Both the position numbers and the translations under genes were made by a program. Below the pieces are notes generated by a model. The model saw only the letters and a list, made by a program, of their open reading frames with translations. It ran no database searches and had not been told where the DNA came from. Source: Nonomuraea sp. MG754425 (GTDB lineage Bacteria; Actinomycetota; Actinomycetes; Streptosporangiales; Streptosporangiaceae). Taken from it: a DNA stretch of 64,000 nucleotides. Where the stretch lies: assembly GCF_021699195.1 (NCBI RefSeq), contig NZ_SSXE01000031.1, positions 50,220 through 114,219 of the forward strand, written 5' to 3'. The stretch's first letter is position 1. Each line of letters starts with the position of its first letter. Shown here piece by piece: positions 1 through 7,937 of this stretch.

Positions 1-233
1 GGGCCGACCATGACCGGGTGGAGGATGCCCGCCTCCACCAGGATCTTGAAGTGGTGGGTCGCGGTGGACTTGTTCAGGCCCTCGTAGAGATCCGAGCAGG
101 GAGCCTCGCCGGCGGGATGCGTCGCCAGCCGGCGCACCATTTCCAGCCGTACGGGGTCCGCGAGGGCACGCAGCAGTTTCTGGACGGCCGCGACGGGCGG
201 CAACTGGTCCGGCGGGGTCTCCCAGGACGGCAT
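1..233 (-). CDS. ArsR-family winged-helix regulator, 3' end cut by window edge
   Basis: The reverse strand encodes the first 77 residues of a small DNA-binding repressor, starting at the ATG complementary to 231-233. The residues LADPVRLEMVRRLA followed by KSTATHHFKILVEAGIL form the typical ArsR winged helix-turn-helix, with the recognition helix around residues 55-70. The gene leaves the window, so the effector domain, if any, is not seen. It is divergent from the MFS transporter starting at 317, and a long inverted repeat lies between the two starts, so it most likely represses that exporter and itself. The effector is unknown. Confidence 0.85.
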   Translation of the reverse strand, partial: MPSWETPPDQLPPVAAVQKLLRALADPVRLEMVRRLATHPAGEAPCSDLYEGLNKSTATHHFKILVEAGILHPVMVG

Positions 234-243
234 CAGACACTCC

Positions 244-303
244 AAGTTTGACGAACATCGTACTTCTCCCTAGCATCACCGAAGTACGATCGGCATCAAA
301 CTT
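244..303. promoter_or_regulatory. Large imperfect inverted repeat, likely ArsR operator
   Basis: The 83-bp gap between the ArsR-type gene and the MFS gene holds two arms, 244-266 and 281-303, that match in 19 of 23 positions when one is reverse-complemented. Both begin AAGTTTGA and end ATCGTACTTC in that orientation. Each arm is itself roughly palindromic (AAGT near one end, ACTT near the other), so this looks like two repressor sites facing each other. The position covers the likely promoters of both genes. Confidence 0.6.
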
Positions 304-316
304 ACCAGGAGTCCTC

Positions 317-1567
317 GTGCAGGCACTCTCCCCGGGCCGCCGTCCCCAGCCATGGAGCTACGCGGCCCTTCTCGTCCTCCTCATGCTCGGGCAGGCGACC
401 TCCGCCATCCCTTCACCGCTCTACTCCCTGTACGCCGAGAAGTGGGATTATCCCCCTTTCCTGACCACCGTCATCTTCGCCGCGTACGGGGCCGTGGCGG
501 TCGTCGCGATCCTTGTCTCCGGGCCGCTGTCCGACCGGTACGGCCGCCGGCCCGTGCTCCTGGTCGCCGTCCTGCTGCTGCTCGCCGGGCTGGCCGTCTT
601 CGCCTTCGCCGCGGGGCCCGGGTATCTCGTCGTGGCGCGGATGCTCAACGGCGCGGGGATCGGCGCGATCGTCGTCGTCGGCGGGGCCGCCCTGCTGGAC
701 GTGAATCCGCAGCGTGCGGCCCACAGCGGGACACTCACCGCCATCGCGTTCAACGTCGGTATCGCCGTCGCCGCACTCGGCACCGCGGCCCTCGCCCAGA
801 TGGGCTTGCACCCCTTGCTCCTGCCGTATCTCGCCGACGCGCTCATCGCCTTCGTCCTGTTCGTCCTTCTGCTGGTGATGCGCGAGCCGCACGCCTCGGC
901 CAGTGGCGCGCCGCTGGGGATCCCGCGTCCGCAGGTGCCCAAGGAGATCCGCGGGCGCTTCGCCTTCGCCGTGCTCGGCGCCGGCGCCGCCTGGGCCGTG
1001 CTCGGGGTCTGTTTCTCGCTCGAACCCTCGATCGCCTCCCACGCCGCGCAGGTCGACGGGCCGTTCTTCGGCGGCGTCGTCATCGCGGCCGTGACCCTCT
1101 CCGCCGCCTGCGCGCAGGTCGTCAGCGCCCGCTACCCGGCCCGTACGGTCGCACTGGTCGGTGACACGGCGCTCGCCGTGCTCATGCTGGCCGGGATAGC
1201 CGGCTTCGCGACCGGCGACGCGGTCGTCATCATCGTCACCGTCGCACTCCAGGGCGGCGCCTACGGACTCGCCTTCGGCGGCTCCCTGCGCCACCTGACC
1301 GCACACATCCCCGCCGAGCGGCGCGGGGCCGTCATGTCCATGTTCTACCTGCTCGCCTACGGCGCACTCATCACACCCACGCTCCTCGTGGGCATCGGCG
1401 CGACCGTCTGGAGCGGCACCGCGATCTTCCCCGTCTTCTCCGTGCTCGCGGCGCTCGTCTGCTTCTCCGCCGTGGCCGTCGAATGGGTGCTGGGACGTCG
1501 AGGACGACGCCTTGAGCCGACCCGGGTGCCGGCGACGCAGGTGCCGGGGCTGAGCGAGATCGACTGA
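317..1567 (+). CDS. MFS transporter, probable drug or metabolite exporter
   Basis: This 416-residue protein is a 12-helix major facilitator. The loop motif GPLSDRYGRRP between helices 2 and 3 is the MFS signature, and long hydrophobic runs alternate with short charged loops to the C-terminus. I chose the GTG at 317 because AGGAG lies at 307-311, 5 nt upstream. A TTG at 248 in the same frame would start inside the operator. It is divergent from the ArsR-type gene and likely repressed by it. Substrate is not predictable; MFS proteins paired with small ArsR-like repressors are often efflux pumps. Confidence 0.85.
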   Translation: MQALSPGRRPQPWSYAALLVLLMLGQATSAIPSPLYSLYAEKWDYPPFLTTVIFAAYGAVAVVAILVSGPLSDRYGRRPVLLVAVLLLLAGLAVFAFAAGPGYLVVARMLNGAGIGAIVVVGGAALLDVNPQRAAHSGTLTAIAFNVGIAVAALGTAALAQMGLHPLLLPYLADALIAFVLFVLLLVMREPHASASGAPLGIPRPQVPKEIRGRFAFAVLGAGAAWAVLGVCFSLEPSIASHAAQVDGPFFGGVVIAAVTLSAACAQVVSARYPARTVALVGDTALAVLMLAGIAGFATGDAVVIIVTVALQGGAYGLAFGGSLRHLTAHIPAERRGAVMSMFYLLAYGALITPTLLVGIGATVWSGTAIFPVFSVLAALVCFSAVAVEWVLGRRGRRLEPTRVPATQVPGLSEID

Positions 1568-1593
1568 CCGGACCGGCCACCGTTGGGGCAGTC

Positions 1594-1613
1594 GGCGATT
1601 TCTGGAGATCGCC
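1594..1613. terminator. Short hairpin after MFS gene
   Basis: GGCGAT at 1594-1599 pairs with ATCGCC at 1608-1613 across an 8-nt loop, in the gap between the convergent MFS and lgt genes. There is no T run, so it is a weak terminator candidate only. Confidence 0.25.
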
Positions 1614-1652
1614 GCATATGACGCCACAGACGCCACAACAGCGTTCGCCGCG

Positions 1653-2549
1653 TCAGGTGCTCTCGATCGAACCGGAGACCTGACCGCCGTTCTCCTCGTG
1701 CGAGGTCCTGTGTGCTGAGGCCGGCACCTCGACCTGTTCGGTGTCCTTGTCGCGGGTCACCCAGAAGTAGACCAGCGCGCCGATGAACAGCACGATCGAC
1801 GTCCACTGGTTGATCCGCAGTCCCAGGAGCGTCACCGCGTGGTCCACGCCGCCGACCGGGTCGATCCGCAGCCCTTCGATCCAGAACCGTCCGAACGTGT
1901 AGCCGGCGACGTAGAGGGCGAACAGGCGGCCATGGTGCAGGGCGAACCGCCGGCCGGCCAGGATCAGTGCGAAACCGAGCGCCGCGTCCCACAAGGACTC
2001 GTACAGGAAGGTCGGGTGGTAGAGCACGCCCGGCTCGCCGCCGTGCGCCTGGTCGATCTCCAGCCCCCAGGGCAACGTGGTCGGGCTGCCGTACAGCTCC
2101 TGGTTGAACCAGTTGCCCCAGCGGGCGATCGCCTGCCCGAACGCGATGCCGGGCGCGACCGTGTCGGCCACCGCGCCCAGCGACAGCCCCCGCCGGCGGC
2201 AGGCCAGCCACACGCCCAGGCCCCCCAGGGCGACCGCGCCCCAGATGCTGAGCCCGCCTTCCCAGATGAACAGCGCCTGGTAGGGCTCCTTGATCGCGCG
2301 CGGGCCGAAGTAGGTCTGCCAGTCGGTGATGACGTGGTAGAGGCGAGCCCCGATCAGTCCGAAGACCACTCCGGGGACCGCGATGTCGCCGATCACGCCC
2401 TTCTCGCCACCGCGGGCGCGCCAGCGGCGCTCGCTCAACCAGATGCCGAAGCCGATCGCGACGATGAAGCACAGTGCGTAGGCCCGGATCGGGATGAACC
2501 CGAGATGCCAGACCCCTTGGGCAGGGCTGGGAATCGAGGCGAGAAGCAT
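1653..2549 (-). CDS. lgt: Prolipoprotein diacylglyceryl transferase
   Basis: Lgt moves a diacylglyceryl group from phosphatidylglycerol to the cysteine of the lipobox in prolipoproteins at the membrane. The 298-residue protein has seven hydrophobic segments and the family hallmarks: GFIPIRAYALC near the N-terminus, IGARLYHVITDW around residue 80, EGGLSIWGAVALGGLG around 115, and RWGNWFNQELYG around 150. I take the ATG at 2549; a TTG at 2567 would overlap the upstream gene's stop. It follows the DUF308-type gene by 10 nt and may be cotranscribed with it. The usual trp-operon neighbourhood of lgt in actinomycetes is absent, so this may be a second copy. Confidence 0.9.
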   Translation of the reverse strand: MLLASIPSPAQGVWHLGFIPIRAYALCFIVAIGFGIWLSERRWRARGGEKGVIGDIAVPGVVFGLIGARLYHVITDWQTYFGPRAIKEPYQALFIWEGGLSIWGAVALGGLGVWLACRRRGLSLGAVADTVAPGIAFGQAIARWGNWFNQELYGSPTTLPWGLEIDQAHGGEPGVLYHPTFLYESLWDAALGFALILAGRRFALHHGRLFALYVAGYTFGRFWIEGLRIDPVGGVDHAVTLLGLRINQWTSIVLFIGALVYFWVTRDKDTEQVEVPASAHRTSHEENGGQVSGSIEST

Positions 2550-2559
2550 GCCGGTGAGG

Positions 2560-3186
2560 CTAGCCAACGCCAGGCCGCTCGGCCGCCTTCGTGTCCTGAT
2601 CGCGAACGTACTGCGGCCGATCGGTTGCCGGCCGGTTTCCCTTCGCGGCGCGGCCGAGGCGGACGGCCGAGATGAGGAAGAAGATGCCGCCGGGGATGGC
2701 GTAGCCGGCCGCGTTGGTCAGTGTCGCGTCGGGCGCTGCGGCGCCGACGATGAAGGACACACCGGCGAGTACGGAGATGCCACCGCTGATGATCATCGGC
2801 CACTGGCCGCCCATCGTGCGACGGGTGACGCCCACGATGAGCTGGACCAGGCCGGCCACCACCGCCCAGGCGCCCCACACGCGCAACACCGCCGGGATGC
2901 CGGAGGCGCAGGCGATGGCCACGCCGACGGTGGTGATCAGGCTGACCGCGATGTTGACGTACAGCAGGGCCGGCGATCCGGTGCTGCGCGACGCGCGGGC
3001 GTCGGTGACGGCGGCGGCCACGTCGAACAGCGGGTAGAGCACGAGCAGGGTGACCGCGAGCGGACCCAAGGTCGAGGCGGTCGTGAACATCGCCAGGGCC
3101 CAGACGATGGCGAACGCGAACCGGACGAAGTACAGCCGCCGCAGTGTGGACGCGGTCCCGGGGATACCGACGGCGATAGCGCTCAT
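2560..3186 (-). CDS. DUF308/HdeD-like membrane protein
   Basis: A 208-residue protein with about six hydrophobic segments arranged as two similar halves, the layout seen in DUF308 (HdeD-like) proteins, with a charged C-terminal tail (residues 185-208). Its role is not known in this family beyond links to acid or envelope stress in enterobacteria. The ATG at 3186 is preceded by GAAGGAAG at the right spacing. It is divergent from a TetR regulator, and two copies of a palindrome lie in between, so it is very likely the regulator's target. Confidence 0.7.
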   Translation of the reverse strand: MSAIAVGIPGTASTLRRLYFVRFAFAIVWALAMFTTASTLGPLAVTLLVLYPLFDVAAAVTDARASRSTGSPALLYVNIAVSLITTVGVAIACASGIPAVLRVWGAWAVVAGLVQLIVGVTRRTMGGQWPMIISGGISVLAGVSFIVGAAAPDATLTNAAGYAIPGGIFFLISAVRLGRAAKGNRPATDRPQYVRDQDTKAAERPGVG

Positions 3187-3243
3187 GATGCTTCCTTCGA
3201 TGGATGATCTTGCCGGCCGGCCACCCGGATGGGATGGCCAGCT

Positions 3244-3261
3244 AGACCGAACGTTCTGTCT
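3244..3261. promoter_or_regulatory. TetR operator copy 1
   Basis: AGACCGAACGTTCTGTCT is a near-perfect 18-bp palindrome centred on GAACGTTC, lying 58 nt upstream of the DUF308-type start. A second copy lies at 3297-3314 in front of the divergent TetR gene. Shared, symmetric sites of this kind are typical of autoregulating TetR repressors. Confidence 0.7.
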
Positions 3262-3296
3262 CGGCTGAGCATGGCAAGCGGCGACGCCGCCTGTCA

Positions 3297-3314
3297 AGAC
3301 CGAACGTTCTATCC
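3297..3314. promoter_or_regulatory. TetR operator copy 2
   Basis: AGACCGAACGTTCTATCC repeats the first 14 bases of the site at 3244-3261. It ends 14 nt before the TetR start codon and just upstream of TACGAT (3317-3322), a plausible -10 box. That box lies only 7 nt before the ATG, so the TetR mRNA may be leaderless. Confidence 0.65.
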
Positions 3315-3328
3315 GCTACGATGGCCGT

Positions 3329-3937
3329 ATGCCCAGCCAGTCCGAAGGCCGGCCGTCCGAAGCGCGGTCCCGGCTGCTCCACACGGCCACCCGGCTCTTC
3401 TACGCGGAGGGCATCCACGCCGTCGGCATCGATCGCATCGTCGTCGAGGCGAAGGTGACGCGGGCCACCCTCTACCGGCACTTCCCCGGCAAGGAAGACC
3501 TCGTCCTCGCCTACCTGGCCGAGGTCGACCGAGCCATCCGGGGTCAGGCCGACGAAGCCCTCGCCGCCCGGCTACCGGCCGCCGACACCATCCGGGCCCT
3601 CAGCGAGGGCATCACCCAGGGCATCCGGTCCCCCGATTTCCGGGGGTGCGCCTTCCTCAACGCCGCCGCCGAGTATCCCGACTCCGCGTCCCCGGTGCAC
3701 CAGGCCGTACTCGGCCACCGCCAATGGTTCCTGGAGACCGTCACGGCGCTGCTGGCCAAGATCCATGAGGACGGCGCCGAACCCGCCGCCCGCCACTTCG
3801 TCATGATGCGCGACGGCGCCATGGCCGCCGGCTGCCTGTTCGACCCGGCGCTGATCTGCGAGACCTTCCTGCACGGAGTCGAGAGGCTCCTGCGGGTCTA
3901 TGCCACCACCGACTACAACGAACCGACGCAAGCCTGA
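3329..3937 (+). CDS. TetR-family repressor
   Basis: A 202-residue regulator. Residues 10-60 form the TetR helix-turn-helix (RSRLLHTATRLFYAEG, then VTRATLYRHFPGKEDL), and the C-terminal ligand domain has GCAFLNAAAEYPD, a signature of one actinobacterial subgroup. It is divergent from the DUF308-type gene and two identical-core palindromes lie between them. No ribosome site is seen before the ATG and a -10 box sits right upstream, in keeping with leaderless translation. Ligand unknown. Confidence 0.9.
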   Translation: MPSQSEGRPSEARSRLLHTATRLFYAEGIHAVGIDRIVVEAKVTRATLYRHFPGKEDLVLAYLAEVDRAIRGQADEALAARLPAADTIRALSEGITQGIRSPDFRGCAFLNAAAEYPDSASPVHQAVLGHRQWFLETVTALLAKIHEDGAEPAARHFVMMRDGAMAAGCLFDPALICETFLHGVERLLRVYATTDYNEPTQA

Positions 3938-4099
3938 AACCGCCGGCCCGCGCGGTACGGCCTGGCCCTGCCGGGGCGTGCGACATCGGTCAGGTTGGAG
4001 CGATCAGGAATCGAGAAGCGCCGGCCGCCCATTCGCAATAGCGTGACGAGCACGCCGCAAAAGCAGGCGACAGCGTCACTCGGCAAGGAGCGAAACGGC

Positions 4100-4519
4100 A
4101 TGGCACGCAGCCGGAAGATCATTTATTGGGCTTCCACCCTTATGCTCGCATCGGGGTTGGTCGGTTCCGGGATTCAGCAATTGTTGCGAACCGAAGGCGA
4201 GGGGGCATTGGCGCCGCCCTACGCCTGGGGAATCGTGGAGCTGGGCTACCCTGTTTACATTCTGACGATGCTGGGCATCTGGAAGATCCTGGGTGCGGTG
4301 GCGATCGTCATCCCCAGGTATCCGCTGCTCAAGGAGTGGGCGTATGCCGGGCTGATCTTCCTTCTCACCGGCGGGATGTTCTCGCATATCGCGTCGGGCG
4401 ACCCCTGGTATCAATTGCTTCCGGCACTCTTCCTGCTCGTTTTCACGGCGGCGTCATGGCACTTCAGGCCGACCGACAGAAGGCTGCTGACGCATCGACC
4501 CGACCCTGGTTTCGCGTAG
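4100..4519 (+). CDS. DoxX-like small membrane protein
   Basis: A 139-residue protein with four hydrophobic helices (about residues 8-25, 48-70, 76-95 and 100-118). The order and the short loops match the DoxX-like family, and WKILGAVAIVIPRYPLLKEWAYAG around residue 60 is the most characteristic stretch. AAGGAG at 4085-4090 stands 9 nt before the ATG at 4100, which decides the start over an upstream in-frame codon. Family function is poorly defined. The gene stands alone between a TetR gene and a long poor region. Confidence 0.7.
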   Translation: MARSRKIIYWASTLMLASGLVGSGIQQLLRTEGEGALAPPYAWGIVELGYPVYILTMLGIWKILGAVAIVIPRYPLLKEWAYAGLIFLLTGGMFSHIASGDPWYQLLPALFLLVFTAASWHFRPTDRRLLTHRPDPGFA

Positions 4520-4559
4520 TCTCGCGAACACGACGTCTGCTTCCTTCCGGCGTGCAGGC

Positions 4560-4690
4560 GCCCCGCGCTTGCAGCGCGTAGGCCAGGTGATCGAACACGA
4601 GGCGCAGGCCCAGTTCGCCGCCGAACATGCCGGGCCGGCGAACCGCCTGGTTGAGCCGGTCTCTGAGGTAGACGCGGATCTCTGTCGTTC
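4560..4690 (-). pseudogene. Remnant of a small helical protein gene
   Basis: Read on the reverse strand, this stretch gives a coherent peptide including VYLRDRLNQAVRRPGMFGGE and then LRLVFDHLAYAL. It has natural-looking codon choice but is cut upstream by an in-frame TGA and has no start or ribosome site. It looks like the body of a small actinobacterial hypothetical protein that has lost its 5' end. This is judged from composition and pattern only. Confidence 0.35.
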
Positions 4691-5003
4691 AGCCCGGCCA
4701 TCCCCGAGGGTGGCTACGTCTCACAAAAAAGCTGGCTTACCCGTATTGCGTGCGCGTGTGATGCGCGAGAGTATGCGACTGACAGCAGATTGATCTTGGT
4801 GTCGACGGGGCTGGGGGTGCCTCTTGGATATCCACACGGGGGAAGATCCGCTCGTTTTCGCTAAGAAACACCCGGCCGGTCGGGAACGTTTTCCCGCTGT
4901 GGTGAAATTCAAATTTGTCGTCCGATCCTGAGCGATCCGTGCAGCCGTACTTCCGGAAGTCCTTGGTCCAGCCAACCAGCCGGTGCCGAGCGCCGCGGAC
5001 GCC

Positions 5004-5108
5004 CTACCGCCCGAGCAGTTGCGCGGCATGCTTGGCACGTTCCCGAAAGGGGTCCGCCCAGGTGAAACTGGGTCCGGGCAGAACCAGCAGAGCAAGAATC
5101 CCCGTCAC
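5004..5108 (-). CDS. Possible 34-residue membrane peptide
   Basis: A GTG-started ORF (34 residues) with a hydrophobic N-terminal half (TGILALLVLPGPSF) and an amphipathic charged C-terminal half (ADPFRERAKHAAQLLGR). It is divergent from the gene at 5128, 19 nt away. The only ribosome-site candidate is TAAGGG, about 12 nt upstream. It could be a real small protein or the last piece of a lost gene. Confidence 0.3.
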   Translation of the reverse strand: MTGILALLVLPGPSFTWADPFRERAKHAAQLLGR

Positions 5109-5127
5109 CGCCAGGAGGCCCTTACCG

Positions 5128-6255
5128 ATGCCCGATGCCCCCCTGCTGCACTACAGCGCCAGCACCGCTCCCCTCCAGGCAGGCAGCCCCGACAACCCCG
5201 CCGCCAACACCATCGACATCACCATCTCCAGCCCGGCCGGCCAGAACATCTACTGCGACAAGATCGACGTCGCCGTTCCGATCAGCGAACCGGGCGACGG
5301 AGGCGCGTACTTCACCGAGAACCCGCAGTCCTCGATCGCCGGCAAGTGGAGCCCGGCGCCCGCCCAGGTGAAGACCGGGCGGGCACTCGGCCTCGCCTCC
5401 GACGCGAACTACTACCACTTCCCCTTCAACGCCCCGCCCATACCCGGGTTCGACCTCATCGACGAACCGCTGAAAATCACCATCACCGGCAACCTCGCCG
5501 CCACTCCCGGCAGCGTCCTCACCTGCCTGGTCACCGAGGACTCCGGCACGACCAGCGGCCACTACACCCGCAAGGAGACGCAGGAATTGACCTGGGACAC
5601 CGCGGAGCCCGTCTTCTTCCTGCGCAACTTCCTGGCCACCGCCCCAAGCGAGCCGACCATACCCAAGACCAAATTCAACGCCGGCGACGAGATCTACCTC
5701 ACCTGGGAGAGCAACGGCGACTCCTACTTCCTGTACGACGGCGACGGCACGATCCTCAACCCGGACACCCCCTCCGCCACCTCTCACCTCATCACGAGCG
5801 CGATCGCCAACGACACCACCTTCACGTTGAAAGCGTCCAAGAAGAACGCCACCGGTTTCGAGACGGTCGACCGATACGTCACCATCACGGTCACCATCAA
5901 CAATCCGACTCTTAGCGGATTGACCAGCACCGGAGATATCACCGCCAAGGCCGGGCTCGATGTGAGCGGGCTGCTGGAGGTCGCGAACAGAATGACCATC
6001 GGCAACTACCCGATCGATGGGTCAACCAACTACCTGAGCGTCAGAGGGAACGTGGACATCGGAGGGGCTCTGCTGGTCACGAACGGAGAAGACGGTGAAA
6101 CCTACCTGGCTCTCGGCGGGAAGCACATGGAATTTCACGGGTTTCTTCGCGTGAATGACCTGCTGGTTCGAGGCGACGACGGCGTCGGAAAACTGACAAC
6201 CGAGGACAGCACCGGGCTGAAGGTCGTAAGGCTGGAGTACGACAATGACATCTGA
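5128..6255 (+). CDS. Orphan beta-rich protein with Ig-like domain and tail-fibre-like end
   Basis: I do not recognise this 375-residue protein as a named family. AGGAGG at 5112-5117 sets the start. Three parts can be seen. Residues 1-160 are rich in beta-type residues, with ISSPAGQNIYCDKIDVAVPI near the start. Residues 165-255 resemble an Ig-like domain (FNAGDEIYLTWESNG ... TFTLKASKKNATG ... VTITVTI). Residues 258-375 have short repeats such as GDITAKAGLDVSG and GNVDIGGALLV, like beta-helical stalks of phage or injection-system fibres. There is no signal peptide and no cysteine pattern. GC falls toward the 3' end, hinting at separate ancestry. No tail or lysis genes are nearby. Confidence 0.6.
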   Translation: MPDAPLLHYSASTAPLQAGSPDNPAANTIDITISSPAGQNIYCDKIDVAVPISEPGDGGAYFTENPQSSIAGKWSPAPAQVKTGRALGLASDANYYHFPFNAPPIPGFDLIDEPLKITITGNLAATPGSVLTCLVTEDSGTTSGHYTRKETQELTWDTAEPVFFLRNFLATAPSEPTIPKTKFNAGDEIYLTWESNGDSYFLYDGDGTILNPDTPSATSHLITSAIANDTTFTLKASKKNATGFETVDRYVTITVTINNPTLSGLTSTGDITAKAGLDVSGLLEVANRMTIGNYPIDGSTNYLSVRGNVDIGGALLVTNGEDGETYLALGGKHMEFHGFLRVNDLLVRGDDGVGKLTTEDSTGLKVVRLEYDNDI

Positions 6256-6299
6256 CGAGCGAGGTGGCACCCACAAGGTCTCCATCTCATGACGCATCA

Positions 6300-6713
6300 G
6301 GCGGGTCGTGTTCGTCGACGGGGACGTCACGACGTCATGGACTTCCGGCTTCGCGGGGCTCGTCGCGCGTCGCTGCTCCCGTGCGGTGAACCAGGCCGCC
6401 ACGTTGCGGTCGCGTTCGGTCTCCGGCGGCATCGCCTCCAGCAGCCGCGTGTGACGGTCGGTGATCGCGGCGGCCAGCATCCGGTCGGTGGGTACGAACA
6501 ACTGGTTCCGCCTGACCGCCTCGATCACCTGCCTGCCGCCGGCATCGGGGTCGATGCCGGCTTCGTGGAGCAGCGCGTCGCCTGCTGGGTCAGGTGCCGG
6601 GTGGCCGAGTTGGCGATGATCGAGGTGCGGACCATGCCGGGGCAGAGCACGGTGATCCCGATCTTCGCGCGGATCAGCTCGGGATGAGCGGCCAGGAGAC
6701 CTTCGAGACCATC
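6300..6713 (-). pseudogene. Broken short-chain dehydrogenase (C-terminal part)
   Basis: The reverse strand reads GITVLCPGMVRTSI, a typical SDR C-terminal segment, then loses frame at about 6585-6595. The rest continues in another frame with EAGIDPDAGGRQVIEAVRRN and MPPETERDR. The N-terminal cofactor and catalytic half is missing altogether. The gene has therefore suffered both 5' loss and at least one frameshift. It lies between two intact genes on the other strand and cannot be functional. Confidence 0.65.
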
Positions 6714-6900
6714 CGGCGCGGGCTGCCCCTGCTGACCGGCTCCTGGCCGAGCGGGCCTGCTCGGGGTGCCGGCGCTCTCGAGTACCGAGCGGGTCGGTAT
6801 CCGGTTGGATGCGGTTCTGGGTCTTTCTCGCGGGGCCGCGATGAGTTCTGCGGTGTCCGGCGGTCTTAATGTCGTACCCGTTGACCGAGGAGGACTCTTC

Positions 6901-7008
6901 ATGCACAGCGTTACCGATTCGATGAGCGTCGAGCCGGACGGCCGCTTCGGCAGGCCGCCGGTCGACGACTGCGACATGCCGATCGAGCGGGAGGCGAGCT
7001 CGTGCTGA
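6901..7008 (+). CDS. 35-residue ORF overlapping the MBL-fold gene
   Basis: ATG at 6901 is preceded by GAGGAGG at about 6887-6893, one of the best ribosome sites in this area. The peptide starts MHSVTDSMSVEPDGRFG and ends with Cys. Its stop TGA (7006-7008) lies just inside the start of the MBL-fold gene (GTG at 7002), so translation is probably coupled. It is acidic in the middle with two cysteines (residues 24 and 35). It may be a leader, a small partner, or the stump of a longer lost gene. Confidence 0.4.
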   Translation: MHSVTDSMSVEPDGRFGRPPVDDCDMPIEREASSC

Positions 7009-7835
7009 GGCAGGTCGCGGAGGGTGTGCTGGTACACGAGAGCGAGTTCGTGCAGAGCAACACCGTTGTGGTGCAGGGTCGGGCCGGTGTGTTGCTCATC
7101 GACCCTGGGGTGACCGGCTCCGAGATCGACTGCCTGGCGAACGACCTTCGTGGGTTGGGTCAGTCCGTTGTGGCGGGGTTTTCCACGCATCCGGACTGGG
7201 ATCATCTGCTCTGGCACGCCCGGCTCGGCGAGGCCCCCCGTTACGGCACTGCGCGCTGCGCGGCCACTATCGGCGCGGAACTGTCGGATCCGGGGGCGAA
7301 GGCCCGCATCGCCGACCACCTGCTCGAGACGGAAGTCGCCGGGCAGGTACCGCTGGACCTGCTCGGCCTCATCGTCGGCCTGCCCGCCGGGACGGCACAG
7401 ATTCCTTGGGACGGCCCTGAGGTCCGGATCATCGAGCATCAAGCGCATGCCCCGGGCCACGCGGCGCTGTTGATCGAGGAGCGCGGGGTTCTCGTCGCCG
7501 GCGACATGCTGTCCGATGTCCTGGTTCCGATGTTCGACCTGGACGCCGCGGACCCGATCGAGGACTACCTCACCGCGCTGCGGCTGCTCGAGGGCGTGGC
7601 GAGCGGGGTCGATGTCGTCGTCCCGGGCCACGGTTCCGTCGGCGGAGCCGGCCAGGTGCAGGCACGGATCGACCAGGATCGGGGGTATGTACGCGCATTG
7701 CGGGACGGCCAGGTCGCCGCCGACCCACGGGTCGGCCCGTCAGCCAAGCCCGGCTGGGAGTGGGTGAGCCACGTGCACGAAGGGCAACTCCAGCGTCTCG
7801 CCCAGGGAAGCGAGCGCGACGGGGCGTCCCACTAG
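7002..7835 (+). CDS. Metallo-beta-lactamase-fold hydrolase
   Basis: A 277-residue MBL-fold protein. The metal motif appears as STHPDWDHLLWH (H-x-D-x-D-H variant, about residue 61), followed by HAPGHAALL (about 148), AGDML (about 167) and VPGHGSVGG (about 207). This matches the ordered metal ligands of the glyoxalase II/lactonase type, with Trp where many members have a second His. It starts at GTG 7002 behind GGGAGG. Substrate cannot be predicted. It is cotranslated with the 35-residue ORF. Confidence 0.75.
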   Translation: MLRQVAEGVLVHESEFVQSNTVVVQGRAGVLLIDPGVTGSEIDCLANDLRGLGQSVVAGFSTHPDWDHLLWHARLGEAPRYGTARCAATIGAELSDPGAKARIADHLLETEVAGQVPLDLLGLIVGLPAGTAQIPWDGPEVRIIEHQAHAPGHAALLIEERGVLVAGDMLSDVLVPMFDLDAADPIEDYLTALRLLEGVASGVDVVVPGHGSVGGAGQVQARIDQDRGYVRALRDGQVAADPRVGPSAKPGWEWVSHVHEGQLQRLAQGSERDGASH

Positions 7836-7937
7836 CGATCGGTGCACGACACGGCCGGTGCGCCTGTCGCCGGTCGGGATCTGGGGCGGCGGCTCCCCAC
7901 GCGGCGGCATCGTCGCCGTCTGACGGGGCCTGCTCCC

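Larger units (their letters stand above)
4520..5127. other. 608-bp region with gene debris
   Basis: No intact sizeable gene is present. The reverse strand carries two coding-looking scraps, annotated separately: a fragment at about 4560-4690 and a 34-residue hydrophobic ORF at 5004-5108. The middle (4740-4960) has lower GC than its surroundings and only weak structures. This looks like an old insertion or deletion scar. Confidence 0.5.

Noticed and set aside
413..1636. Long reverse-strand reading frames across the MFS gene
   Set aside because: They are antisense frames typical of high-GC coding DNA, with low-complexity Arg/Asp/Gly products and no start signals.
4720..4760. A-rich tract ACAAAAAAGCTGG as an attachment site or transposon end
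   Set aside because: I could find no partner repeat, no tRNA end and no integrase.
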